Source: JAFGJQ01 sp964586145
Lineage (GTDB): Bacteria > Planctomycetota > Phycisphaerae > UBA1845
Direction of reading: 5' to 3'
Assembly (NCBI GenBank): GCA_964586145.1
Contig: CAZPHH010000084.1
Coordinates: forward strand, 1-21,424
DNA length: 21,424 nt
Made by a program: the position numbers and the translations under genes. Numbering within the stretch: the stretch's first letter is position 1; every line of letters begins with the position of its first letter. Below are positions 1 to 14,340 of this stretch, piece by piece. Below the pieces are notes generated by a model, which saw nothing but the letters and a program-made list of their open reading frames with translations, was not told the origin of the DNA and did no database searches.

Positions 1-1
1 C

Positions 2-3000
2 TACATCATGGTCGACACGTATCCGGCCCCGAACTGCATCCCGTCGTTCGACCTGACGGCCGTGCCGTGCCCGACCCTGGGCGCCTGCTGCAAGACGGAC
101 GGCACGTGCGAGGACCTGACGGAGGCCGGCTGCCTGGCCGACCCGGATTACCTGGTGTTTGCCGGGCTGGGAACCGAGTGCGCGAGCACAGACTGCACCG
201 GCGCCTGCTGCTACTACGACGGTTCCTGCACGGACGGATCGCAGGCGGACTGCGTTGCGGCCGGTGGGACCTGGCAGGGCATCGGCACGGATTGCGCGAC
301 GACGTCGTGCCCGCTGCCTCCGGTGGACTGCACCAACCCGACGCCGGTGACCGATGCGTTCAGCGTGCTGGACGACTCGACTTGCGGTCGGCAGAACAGC
401 TACGCCGACACGTGCCTGGGCTCCTACGACGGTGGTGAGGACATGATCTACGAATGGACGATCACCGTCGACGGCTGTTACGACGTCCTTTTGGATCCCA
501 AGGGCACCACGTGGACCGGCGTGGCCCTCGACGATGTCTGCCCGCTGGATGTCGGGGCCGATGACTGCCTCTACAAGAGCACGACCTCCGGCGGCGCGGC
601 GCACGGGTTCCGCGCGAACCTGACGGCGGGAACGTACTACATCATGGTGGATACGTATCCGTCGCCGAACTGCATCCCGGCGTTCGACCTGACGGCCACG
701 CCGTGCCCGGTCCTGGGCGCGTGCTGCAAGCTGGACGGCACGTGCGAGGACCTGACGGAGGGCGACTGCCTGGCCGACCCGAACTACCATTCGTTCGAGG
801 GTCTGGGCACCGAATGCGCCACCACCGTCTGCACGGGCGCGTGCTGCAAGACGGACGGCACGTGTGACGACCTGACGGAGGCGGTCTGCCTGGCGGAACC
901 GGATTACCTGGTGTTCGCGGGTCAGGGCAGCGAGTGCGCGAGCACAGACTGCACCGGCGCCTGCTGCTACTACGACGGTTCCTGCACGGACGGATCGCAG
1001 GCGGACTGCGTTGCGGCCGGTGGGACCTGGCAGGGCATCGGCACGGATTGCGCGACGACGTCGTGCCCGCTGCCTCCGGTGGACTGCACCAACCCGACGC
1101 CGGTGACCGATGCGTTCAGCGTGCTGGACGACTCGACTTGCGGTCGGCAGAACAGCTACGCCGACACGTGCCTGGGCTCCTACGACGGTGGTGAGGACAT
1201 GATCTACGAATGGACGATCACCGTCGACGGCTGTTACGACGTCCTTTTGGATCCCAAGGGCACCACGTGGACCGGCGTGGCCCTCGACGATGTCTGCCCG
1301 CTGGATGTCGGGGCCGATGACTGCCTCTACAAGAGCACGACCTCCGGCGGCGCGGCGCACGGGTTCCGCGCGAACCTGACGGCGGGAACGTACTACATCA
1401 TGGTGGATACGTATCCGTCGCCGAACTGCATCCCGGCGTTCGACCTGACGGCCACGCCGTGCCCGGTCCTGGGCGCGTGCTGCAAGCTGGACGGCACGTG
1501 CGAGGACCTGACGGAGGGCGACTGCCTGGCCGACCCGAACTACCATTCGTTCGAGGGTCTGGGCACCGAATGCGCCACCACCGTCTGCACGGGCGCGTGC
1601 TGCAAGACGGACGGCACGTGTGACGACCTGACGGAGGCGGTCTGCCTGGCGGAACCGGATTACCTGGCGTTCGCGGGGCAGGGCAGCGAGTGCGCGACGA
1701 CCGTCTGCACGGGCGCCTGCTGCTACGTCGGTGGCGCATGCACGGACGGATCGCAGGCGGACTGCATTGCAGCCGGCGGGTTCTGGACGGGAATCGGCAC
1801 GGACTGTGCGACGACGACCTGCCCGCTGGACCCGGTGGACTGCACCAACCCGACGCCGCTGACGGATGCGTTCAGCGTGCTGGACGACACGACCTGCAAC
1901 CGGGGGAACTTCTACGCCGACACCTGTCTGGGCTACTACGACGGCGGTGAGGACATGCTCTACGAGTGGACGGTCACCGTCGACGGCTGTTACGACGTAC
2001 TTCTCGATCCGAAGGGGACCACGTATACCGGCGTGGCCCTCGACAGCGTCTGCCCGCTGGACGCCGGCCCCGACGACTGTCTCTACAAGAGCACGATGTC
2101 GGGCAGTACGCCGCACGGGTTCCGCGCAGTCCTGACGGCCGGGACGTACTACATCATGGTGGATACGTGGCCGTCTCCGGCCTGCATCCCGTCGTTCGAC
2201 CTGACGGCCGTACCGTGCCCGACGCATGGCGCGTGCTGCAAGCTGGACGGCACGTGCGAGGACCTGACGGAGGCCGAATGCCTGGCCGACCCGAACTACC
2301 ACTCGTTCGAGGGCCTGGGCACCGAGTGCGCGACCACCGTCTGCACGGGCGCGTGCTGCAAGACGGACGGCACGTGTGAAGACCTGACCGAGGCGGTCTG
2401 CCTGGCGGACCCGGATTATTACTCGTTCGAGGGTCAGGGCACCGAGTGCGCGACCACGATCTGCACCGGCGCCTGCTGCTATGACGACGGCTCGTGTACG
2501 GATGGAACGGAGGCGGACTGCGTCGGGGCGGGCGGGACCTGGCAGGGACTCGGCACCGAGTGCGCGACGACGGTCTGTCCGATGCCTCCGGTGGACTGCA
2601 CCAACCCGACGCCGGTGACGGATGCGTTCAGCGTGCTGGACGACTCGACCTGCGGCCGGTTGAACAGCTACGCCGACACCTGCCTGGGCTCCTACGACGG
2701 CGGTGAGGACATGATCTACGAATGGACAGTCACCGCCGACGGCTGCTACGACGTGCTTTTGGATCCCAAGGGCACCACGTGGACCGGCATCGCCATCGAC
2801 GACGTCTGCCCGCTGGATGTCGGCCTGACGGACTGCCTCTACAAGAGCACGATGTCCAGTGGCACGCCGCACGGGTTCCGCGCGAGCCTGACGGCGGGGA
2901 CGTACTACATCATGGTCGACACGTATCCGGCCCCGAACTGCATCCCGTCGTTCGACCTGTCGGCCGCGCCGTGCCCGACCGGGGCCTGCTGCGCGAACGA

Positions 3001-3949
3001 CGCCTGCTCGATTCTGGATCAGCTTACATGTGAAGGCGGCGGCGGCCTGTACCTCGGCGACAACACCGTGTGCGGGCCGGACTGCGACAACGACGGCAAT
3101 CCGGACGCCTGCGAGATCGCTCTCGGCGCCCCGGACTGCCAGCCCAACGGCATTCCGGACTCGTGCGACGTGGCGCCCGGCGGCGGCAGCGAGGACTGCC
3201 AGCCGAACGGCATTCCGGACGAGTGCGAGTTGGGTGACCCGATTGCGTACTTCAGCGAGAGCTTCGAGGGCACGTTCCCGCCGGCCGGCTGGGAGAACAC
3301 GGCCCTGGAAATCAACGGGCCGTGGATCGTCTCGACGAACCTGGACTACGTGCAGACCGGAGCGCAGAGCGCCGTTCATCCGTGGAGCGCGGACTACGAC
3401 GCCGACAGCTACCTGGTGACGCCGGAGCTGACTCTGAGTGACGGTATCCTCAGCGTCTGGTCCATCGGGTGCTTCGGCCAGGCCTGGTGTGACGATTACG
3501 ACATCGACGTCTGGTACGTCGTCGGCGCCATCGGCGGCGGCGACGACGTGTACCTGGGCAACCTGAATGCCCTGTGGACGGATTCCTATACCACGTGGAA
3601 GGAATTCACCTACGACCTGAGCACGGTGGCGGACGGCTCGCCGTTCCGCATCGGGTTCCAGTACACGGGCTTCGACGCTGACCTGGGCGTGATCGACGAC
3701 GTGACCATCCTTCCGCCGGGCACGGCGCCGTTGAGCAATGACTGCAACCTCAACGACATCCCCGATGATTGCGACGCCAAGGGCGACATGAACGGGGACG
3801 GCACGGTGGACCTCGCCGACTACCCGGCCTTCGAGGCGTGCCTCGCCGGTCCGGGGGCGCCGATGCCGGCGTGCTGCGGTCTGGCCGACATGGATGACGA
3901 CAACGATTGCGACCTGGACGACTTCGCGTTGTACCAGCAGGCGTTTTAG
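2..3949 (+). CDS. Giant secreted Cys-rich repeat protein with PPC-like units, choice-of-anchor J domain and C-terminal dockerin-like domain (5' end missing)
   Basis: The reading frame is already open at the window edge, so the start and any signal peptide lie upstream; about 1315 residues are seen. Four beta-rich units of about 125 residues, resembling PPC (bacterial pre-peptidase C-terminal) domains, each begin DCTNPTP and end near TAGTYYIMVD. They alternate with about 40-residue modules of the form GACC-DG-C-DLTE-C-GTECA-C. Four unit starts near 322, 1078, 1834 and 2590 are exactly 756 nt apart. Then come two NGIPD(S/E)C calcium-type motifs (about 3115-3230), a domain beginning ESFEGTFPPAGW (about 3256-3715) that matches the choice-of-anchor J jelly-roll type, and two EF-hand-like loops (GDMNGDGTVDLADY and ADMDDDNDCDLDDF) as in dockerins. 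Such planctomycete proteins are exported; adhesion or cell-surface display is an inference. The many cysteines suggest an oxidising extracellular location. No enzymatic motif is seen. Confidence 0.85.
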   Translation, partial: YIMVDTYPAPNCIPSFDLTAVPCPTLGACCKTDGTCEDLTEAGCLADPDYLVFAGLGTECASTDCTGACCYYDGSCTDGSQADCVAAGGTWQGIGTDCATTSCPLPPVDCTNPTPVTDAFSVLDDSTCGRQNSYADTCLGSYDGGEDMIYEWTITVDGCYDVLLDPKGTTWTGVALDDVCPLDVGADDCLYKSTTSGGAAHGFRANLTAGTYYIMVDTYPSPNCIPAFDLTATPCPVLGACCKLDGTCEDLTEGDCLADPNYHSFEGLGTECATTVCTGACCKTDGTCDDLTEAVCLAEPDYLVFAGQGSECASTDCTGACCYYDGSCTDGSQADCVAAGGTWQGIGTDCATTSCPLPPVDCTNPTPVTDAFSVLDDSTCGRQNSYADTCLGSYDGGEDMIYEWTITVDGCYDVLLDPKGTTWTGVALDDVCPLDVGADDCLYKSTTSGGAAHGFRANLTAGTYYIMVDTYPSPNCIPAFDLTATPCPVLGACCKLDGTCEDLTEGDCLADPNYHSFEGLGTECATTVCTGACCKTDGTCDDLTEAVCLAEPDYLAFAGQGSECATTVCTGACCYVGGACTDGSQADCIAAGGFWTGIGTDCATTTCPLDPVDCTNPTPLTDAFSVLDDTTCNRGNFYADTCLGYYDGGEDMLYEWTVTVDGCYDVLLDPKGTTYTGVALDSVCPLDAGPDDCLYKSTMSGSTPHGFRAVLTAGTYYIMVDTWPSPACIPSFDLTAVPCPTHGACCKLDGTCEDLTEAECLADPNYHSFEGLGTECATTVCTGACCKTDGTCEDLTEAVCLADPDYYSFEGQGTECATTICTGACCYDDGSCTDGTEADCVGAGGTWQGLGTECATTVCPMPPVDCTNPTPVTDAFSVLDDSTCGRLNSYADTCLGSYDGGEDMIYEWTVTADGCYDVLLDPKGTTWTGIAIDDVCPLDVGLTDCLYKSTMSSGTPHGFRASLTAGTYYIMVDTYPAPNCIPSFDLSAAPCPTGACCANDACSILDQLTCEGGGGLYLGDNTVCGPDCDNDGNPDACEIALGAPDCQPNGIPDSCDVAPGGGSEDCQPNGIPDECELGDPIAYFSESFEGTFPPAGWENTALEINGPWIVSTNLDYVQTGAQSAVHPWSADYDADSYLVTPELTLSDGILSVWSIGCFGQAWCDDYDIDVWYVVGAIGGGDDVYLGNLNALWTDSYTTWKEFTYDLSTVADGSPFRIGFQYTGFDADLGVIDDVTILPPGTAPLSNDCNLNDIPDDCDAKGDMNGDGTVDLADYPAFEACLAGPGAPMPACCGLADMDDDNDCDLDDFALYQQAF
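322..3345 (+). repeat. Tandem 756-bp coding repeats (four units, 252 aa each)
   Basis: The phrase encoding PVDCTNPTP recurs at about 322, 1078, 1834 and 2590, exactly 756 nt apart each time. Each of the first three full units encodes one PPC-like domain plus three 40-residue Cys modules. The fourth has the PPC-like domain and then one degenerate Cys module before the C-terminal domains, so its last part (after about 2980) is not repeat. By eye, unit 1 from about 175 to 908 and unit 2 from about 931 to 1664 are identical or nearly so, while units 3 and 4 have many silent and replacement differences. Confidence 0.85.
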
Positions 3950-3965
3950 GAGGAGGATGAGGCCG

Positions 3966-3982
3966 GCCGGGCATAGCCCGGC
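3966..3982. other. Short GC hairpin after the repeat-protein gene
   Basis: GCCGGGC, a three-base loop ATA, then GCCCGGC gives a perfect 7-bp stem 16 nt after the stop codon. No T-run follows. It may add to transcript stability or pausing ahead of the stronger terminator at 4012-4060; a function is not shown. Confidence 0.35.
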
Positions 3983-4011
3983 TCACACCTGACTCATCAG
4001 GTGGGGAAGCG

Positions 4012-4060
4012 AGCGTCGCGTGGTGCGTCAACTCGACCGCCACGCGACGCTGCGTTTTTT
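4012..4060 (+). terminator. Rho-independent terminator of the repeat-protein gene
   Basis: AGCGTCGCGTGG (4012-4023) pairs perfectly with CCACGCGACGCT (4040-4051) as a 12-bp stem with a 16-nt loop, followed by GCG and six T residues (4055-4060). It lies 62 nt after the stop at 3949 and before the lepA promoter, so it isolates the two genes. Confidence 0.9.
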
Positions 4061-4122
4061 ACCCCGCCCGGCTCCGACGAATGGCGTCCCGACGGGCGGC
4101 GGAAGGAAGGGAGCCGGGGGCA

Positions 4123-4150
4123 TTCGCAGCAGCGGACAATCGAGTATAAT
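4123..4150 (+). promoter_or_regulatory. Probable sigma-70-type promoter of lepA
   Basis: A perfect -10 box TATAAT is at 4145-4150, preceded at 16 nt by TTCGCA (4123-4128), a 4/6 match to TTGACA. It would give a leader of about 30 nt before the ATG at 4187. It sits between the upstream terminator and the gene, in a GC-rich setting where TATAAT is unlikely by chance. Confidence 0.65.
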
Positions 4151-4186
4151 GAGGGGTCTGTCTGCCGACCAAGCGAAGGGGTTTGG

Positions 4187-5986
<1,800 letters not shown>

Positions 5987-5998
5987 GCGGACGTCTCG

Positions 5999-6130
5999 AA
6001 ACGCAAAAACGCAAAAACGCANNNNNNNNNNNNNNNNNNNNNNNNNNNNNNNNNNNNNNNNNNNNNNNNNNNNNNNNNNNNNNNNNNNNNNNNNNNNNNN
6101 NNNNNNNNNNNNNNNNNNNNNAAACGCAGA
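5999..6130. repeat. Tandem 8-bp repeat (ACGCAAAA) interrupted by the assembly gap
   Basis: Starting at 6001, ACGCAAAA occurs twice in tandem and a third copy begins before the gap; after the gap the sequence resumes with AAACGCAGAAAAG, a variant of the same unit. The true copy number is hidden by the gap, which was probably created because the repeat could not be assembled. Confidence 0.75.
6022..6121. other. Assembly gap (100 N)
   Basis: Exactly 100 N, the conventional placeholder for a scaffold gap of unknown length. The flanks are the octamer repeat on both sides. Confidence 0.95.
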
Positions 6131-6221
6131 AAAGAGCGGGACCGGGGTGCGGGTGATCGGTAGCTGCGCTCCATCGTCTGATCCGCCCTGTCGCAGCGGG
6201 GGGGAGCCGGACCCCATGGGC

Positions 6222-6249
6222 TTGCGGTGGTTTGCCGATGCCCTATCAT
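6222..6249 (+). promoter_or_regulatory. Probable promoter of the nucleotide-sugar dehydrogenase gene
   Basis: TTGCGG (6222-6227), a 16-nt spacer and TATCAT (6244-6249), 39 nt before the ATG at 6289. Confidence 0.5.
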
Positions 6250-6288
6250 GTCCGCCCGCCGACAGGCGCGTGTTGAACAACCGAACGA

Positions 6289-7629
6289 ATGACGCCGGGA
6301 GTGAACACTGTGGTCGAAAAGGAACTGCTTCGGAAAATCGAAAAGCGAAAGGCCCTGGTGGGCGTGGTGGGCATGGGCTACGTCGGGCTGCCGCTGGTGC
6401 GGACGTTCTGCGCGGCGGGGTTCAAGTGCCTGGGATATGACATTGACGCCAAAAAGGTCCGGGCCCTCAACGCGGGCAGGAGTTACATCAAGCACATCTC
6501 CTCCGAAACCATCTCGGACGTGGTGAAGAGGAAGCAGTTCCGCGCCACCACCGATCCGAACGAGCTGAAGAAGGCCGACGCCATTCTGATCTGCGTGCCC
6601 ACTCCGCTGACCAAAATGCGCGAGCCGGACATGACGTACGTGGTCAGCACGACGGAAATGCTGGCGACCGTGCTGCGGAAGGGGCAACTGATCGTGCTGG
6701 AAAGCACCACCTATCCCGGCACCACCCGCGAGGTGTGCAAGCCCATCCTGGAACGCACCGGCCTGAGGGCCGAGCGAGACTTCTTTTTGGCCTTTTCCCC
6801 GGAACGCGAGGACCCCGGCCGCAAGGACTACACCACCGAGACCATTCCCAAGGTGGTCGGCGGCCTGGGGCCCAGAAGCCGGCGGCTGTCCGCGGCGTTG
6901 TACGCGGCGGCCATCGCCAAGGCCGTTTCCGTCTCCAGTTGCGAGGTGGCGGAGTCGGCCAAGATTCTGGAGAACGTGTACCGGTGCGTGAACATCGCCA
7001 TGATCAACGAGCTCAAGGTGCTGTTCAACCGGATGGGCATCAACGTGTGGGAGGTGATCGAGGCGGCCAGCACCAAGCCGTTCGGCTTCCAGCCGTTCTA
7101 TCCCGGCCCGGGGCTGGGCGGGCACTGCATCCCCATCGACCCGTTCTACCTGACCTGGAAGGCGCGGGAGTATGACAGCCCCACGCGCTTCATTGAGCTG
7201 GCCGGGGAAATCAACACCTCCATGCCGGAATACGTCGTGGGCAAGGTGGCGGAGGGGCTCAACCGGGTGCGCAAAAGCCTCAACGGCTCAAAAGTGCTGG
7301 TGCTGGGTCTGGCCTACAAAAAAGACATCGACGACTTGCGGGAATCTCCCTCCATCGCGCTGATTGAGCTGCTGAAGGAACGCGGAGCCAAAGTGGACTA
7401 CAACGATCCCTATATCCCCGCCACGCACAAGCAGCGCGAGCACAACCTGGGCATGCGCAGTAAGCCGCTGTCGGCCACCATGCTTCGCAAGTACGACTGC
7501 GTGCTGATTTCCACCGACCACAGTTGCTACGACTACCGGATGATTGTTCGCAACGCGCGGCTGGTCGTGGATACCCGCAACGCCACCCGGAACATCAGGC
7601 AGAACCGGCAGAAGATCGTGCTGGCCTGA
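6289..7629 (+). CDS. wbpA: Nucleotide-sugar dehydrogenase, UDP-N-acetylglucosamine 6-dehydrogenase type (WbpA-like)
   Basis: The 446-residue product has an N-terminal NAD-binding Rossmann fold (VGVVGMGYVGLPL, about residues 22-34), the ESTTYPGTT and FSPERED segments of the family, and the catalytic-cysteine segment GPGLGGHCIPIDPFYLTW. The C-terminal UDP-binding domain starts around GSKVLVLGLAYKKDIDDLRESP. These enzymes oxidise C6 of a UDP-hexose twice with NAD+ to give a UDP-uronic acid for cell-surface polysaccharide. The PFYPGPGLGGHCIPID form favours the WbpA (UDP-GlcNAc) group over UDP-glucose dehydrogenase, but substrate cannot be fixed from sequence. The ATG at 6289 has no clear ribosome binding site; GTG at 6310 has GGGAG 8 nt ahead and is a credible alternative start (439 aa). 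No polysaccharide genes lie beside it. Confidence 0.93.
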   Translation: MTPGVNTVVEKELLRKIEKRKALVGVVGMGYVGLPLVRTFCAAGFKCLGYDIDAKKVRALNAGRSYIKHISSETISDVVKRKQFRATTDPNELKKADAILICVPTPLTKMREPDMTYVVSTTEMLATVLRKGQLIVLESTTYPGTTREVCKPILERTGLRAERDFFLAFSPEREDPGRKDYTTETIPKVVGGLGPRSRRLSAALYAAAIAKAVSVSSCEVAESAKILENVYRCVNIAMINELKVLFNRMGINVWEVIEAASTKPFGFQPFYPGPGLGGHCIPIDPFYLTWKAREYDSPTRFIELAGEINTSMPEYVVGKVAEGLNRVRKSLNGSKVLVLGLAYKKDIDDLRESPSIALIELLKERGAKVDYNDPYIPATHKQREHNLGMRSKPLSATMLRKYDCVLISTDHSCYDYRMIVRNARLVVDTRNATRNIRQNRQKIVLA

Positions 7630-8091
7630 CGAATGGGGTCCGGACCGGGGCGCCCCGCACGCGGGGCGGGCCCGAGGAGTCCGGCCTCGGCCGGCCGGCG
7701 TCCCCGGCGTCGAGCCGGGTCGCCGCCGCTGTTCCGGAGCGGCGGCCACAACCTTCCCGTTCCTTCGAACACCGCCCGGGGTGCCGTAAGGCAGCCCGCC
7801 GTGGCGGGAACGCCCAGTGGTCCGGTTGGGTAACTTCTGCCTGGCGAAGACAAGTCTGTCCGTGGTGCCTGCATCGTCGCTGTTCCGGGGGTAGTCGGGA
7901 GCCGGGAACTGCCGATGTTCTCGGTAGCGACAGGGCCCTATAATGCGGCTTGGGTGGGCAGGCTGCGCACCACCGGGCACCGCGCGGCCATAGATCACGT
8001 CATGTGTGTGCCACGCGTCGCCCCGCTGTTTCCGTCGGACCTGGACCCGGTACGCCGCGGGCTTTGGCATCTGCGCGAATGAGGTGTGAGT
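7630..8091. other. Intergenic region before the histidine kinase
   Basis: 462 nt without a convincing gene. CGCCCCGC and GCGGGGCG at 7651-7668 form a tight inverted repeat without a T-run, so it is not a clear terminator. A TATAAT box is at 7939-7944, leaving an untranslated leader of about 140 nt before the kinase. No riboswitch consensus was recognised in the leader. Confidence 0.5.
7939..7944 (+). promoter_or_regulatory. -10 box of a likely promoter for the histidine kinase gene
   Basis: A perfect TATAAT in GC-rich sequence, 147 nt before the chosen ATG at 8092. No good -35 box is seen at 15-18 nt upstream. Confidence 0.4.
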
Positions 8092-13290
<5,199 letters not shown>

Positions 13291-13390
13291 CTCCGCGGCC
13301 GGGTCTCGCCGCCCCGGATCGGGGGCAAGTTCACTGGAACGCTGGGCCGATCCCTCGGCCCCGGGATCGAGCTGGCAACGGCGGCCCCGT
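13291..13390. other. Convergent intergenic region with a hairpin
   Basis: The kinase gene (+) and the CDF gene (-) converge here. GGGCCGA (13344-13350), loop TCCC, and TCGGCCC (13355-13361) form a 7-bp stem that could slow transcription from both sides, but there is no T-run on either strand. Confidence 0.35.
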
Positions 13391-14329
13391 CTACGTTTCC
13401 GGCTCACGGCGCTGCATGTGCTCGCCGTACGGCTCCACGTGGACCACCACGTCCACCACGTCCGGGCCGTGGTCGATCAAGTGGTGCTTGACACGGCCGG
13501 CGATGGCGTGGCCTTCCCGCACGGTCAGACCGCCGTCCACCTGCAGATGCAGATCCACCTGGAGCCCGGAACCGACATAGCGCGTGCGTAGCGATTCCAC
13601 GTCCCGAACGCCGGGCACGGACCGCACCAGCCGCTCGATGTGCTCGCGATCCGCCTGCGGCGCCCCGGCGTCCACCAGTTGGCCTAGGGCGGGTTTGCCG
13701 ATCTTCCAGGCGGCATGGAGCACGAAGAGTGACACCATCACGGCCCCCACGTGGTCGACGAAAGCCCAACCCGGCTTCAGTGCGGCCACACCCACCGCCA
13801 GGGCGGCCGGAATGGAGCTCAACGCATCGCTGCGGTGGTGCCAGGCGTTGGCGATCAGGGCCGAGGACTTGTGCCGCCGGCCCACCACGGCCGTCCAGCG
13901 GTACAGGGCTTCCTTGATCCCGATAGACAGCAGGGCGGCGGCCAGGGCGATGCCGCCCGGCGGCTGGCCATGATGCTCACGCAGGGTGTTCAGGGCGTTG
14001 TAGATCAGCCCCGCCGCCACGATCACCAGAATAAGCGCAATGCCCGTGGTCACCACGGTCTCGATCCGCCGGTGCCCGTGCGGATGCCCGGCGTCGGGCG
14101 GCTTGGACCAGTAGCGCACGCCGATCAGAATGGCCAGGTCCGTGCTGCTGTCGGAGAGGGTATGCACGGCGTCGGCCACGACGGCCTGGCTGGAACCTAG
14201 CAGCCCGCCCGCGATCTTCACGCCCGCCAGCGCCACGTTGGACGCCAGCCCGCCCCACGTCACGCGCTGCACGTCGGCAACGTACCGCGCATCGTGCGAG
14301 CGAGGGGATTGGGCATTGGGCTGTGTCAC
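13391..14329 (-). CDS. Cation diffusion facilitator (CDF) family metal efflux protein
   Basis: The 312-residue product has the CDF layout: hydrophobic segments in about residues 25-220 and a cytosolic C-terminal domain from about 225 with the ferredoxin-like pattern (VPGVRDVESLRTRYVGSGLQVDLHLQVD). The transport-site residues are visible as His56-x3-Asp60 (VHTLSDSS) in the second segment and His164-x3-Asp168 (HHRSDAL) in the fifth. A His-rich loop (GHPHGHRR) after the second segment is typical. The family exchanges Zn2+ or other divalent cations for protons across the inner membrane; metal choice cannot be read from sequence. The start codon is GTG at 14329, only 11 nt after the ligA stop, so it is almost certainly translated from the same transcript. 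Confidence 0.93.
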   Translation of the reverse strand: MTQPNAQSPRSHDARYVADVQRVTWGGLASNVALAGVKIAGGLLGSSQAVVADAVHTLSDSSTDLAILIGVRYWSKPPDAGHPHGHRRIETVVTTGIALILVIVAAGLIYNALNTLREHHGQPPGGIALAAALLSIGIKEALYRWTAVVGRRHKSSALIANAWHHRSDALSSIPAALAVGVAALKPGWAFVDHVGAVMVSLFVLHAAWKIGKPALGQLVDAGAPQADREHIERLVRSVPGVRDVESLRTRYVGSGLQVDLHLQVDGGLTVREGHAIAGRVKHHLIDHGPDVVDVVVHVEPYGEHMQRREPET

Positions 14330-14340
14330 GGTACTGCGCT

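Larger units (their letters stand above)
5987..6288. other. Intergenic region with octamer repeat, gap and promoter
   Basis: About 300 nt between lepA and the dehydrogenase. It holds the AACGCAAA-type repeat, the 100-N gap and, just before the next gene, a promoter-like pair. No further gene or clear terminator is seen; a lepA terminator could lie in the gap. Confidence 0.6.

Noticed and set aside
4001..4186. N-terminal extension of LepA
   Set aside because: The extension would pass through the terminator hairpin and promoter, and the family length of 599 fits the ATG at 4187 exactly.
7651..7668. Terminator after the dehydrogenase
   Set aside because: The inverted repeat leaves only a two-base centre and no T-run follows.
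7945..8091. Riboswitch in the kinase leader
   Set aside because: No c-di-GMP or other known aptamer consensus was recognised by reading; the leader is merely long.
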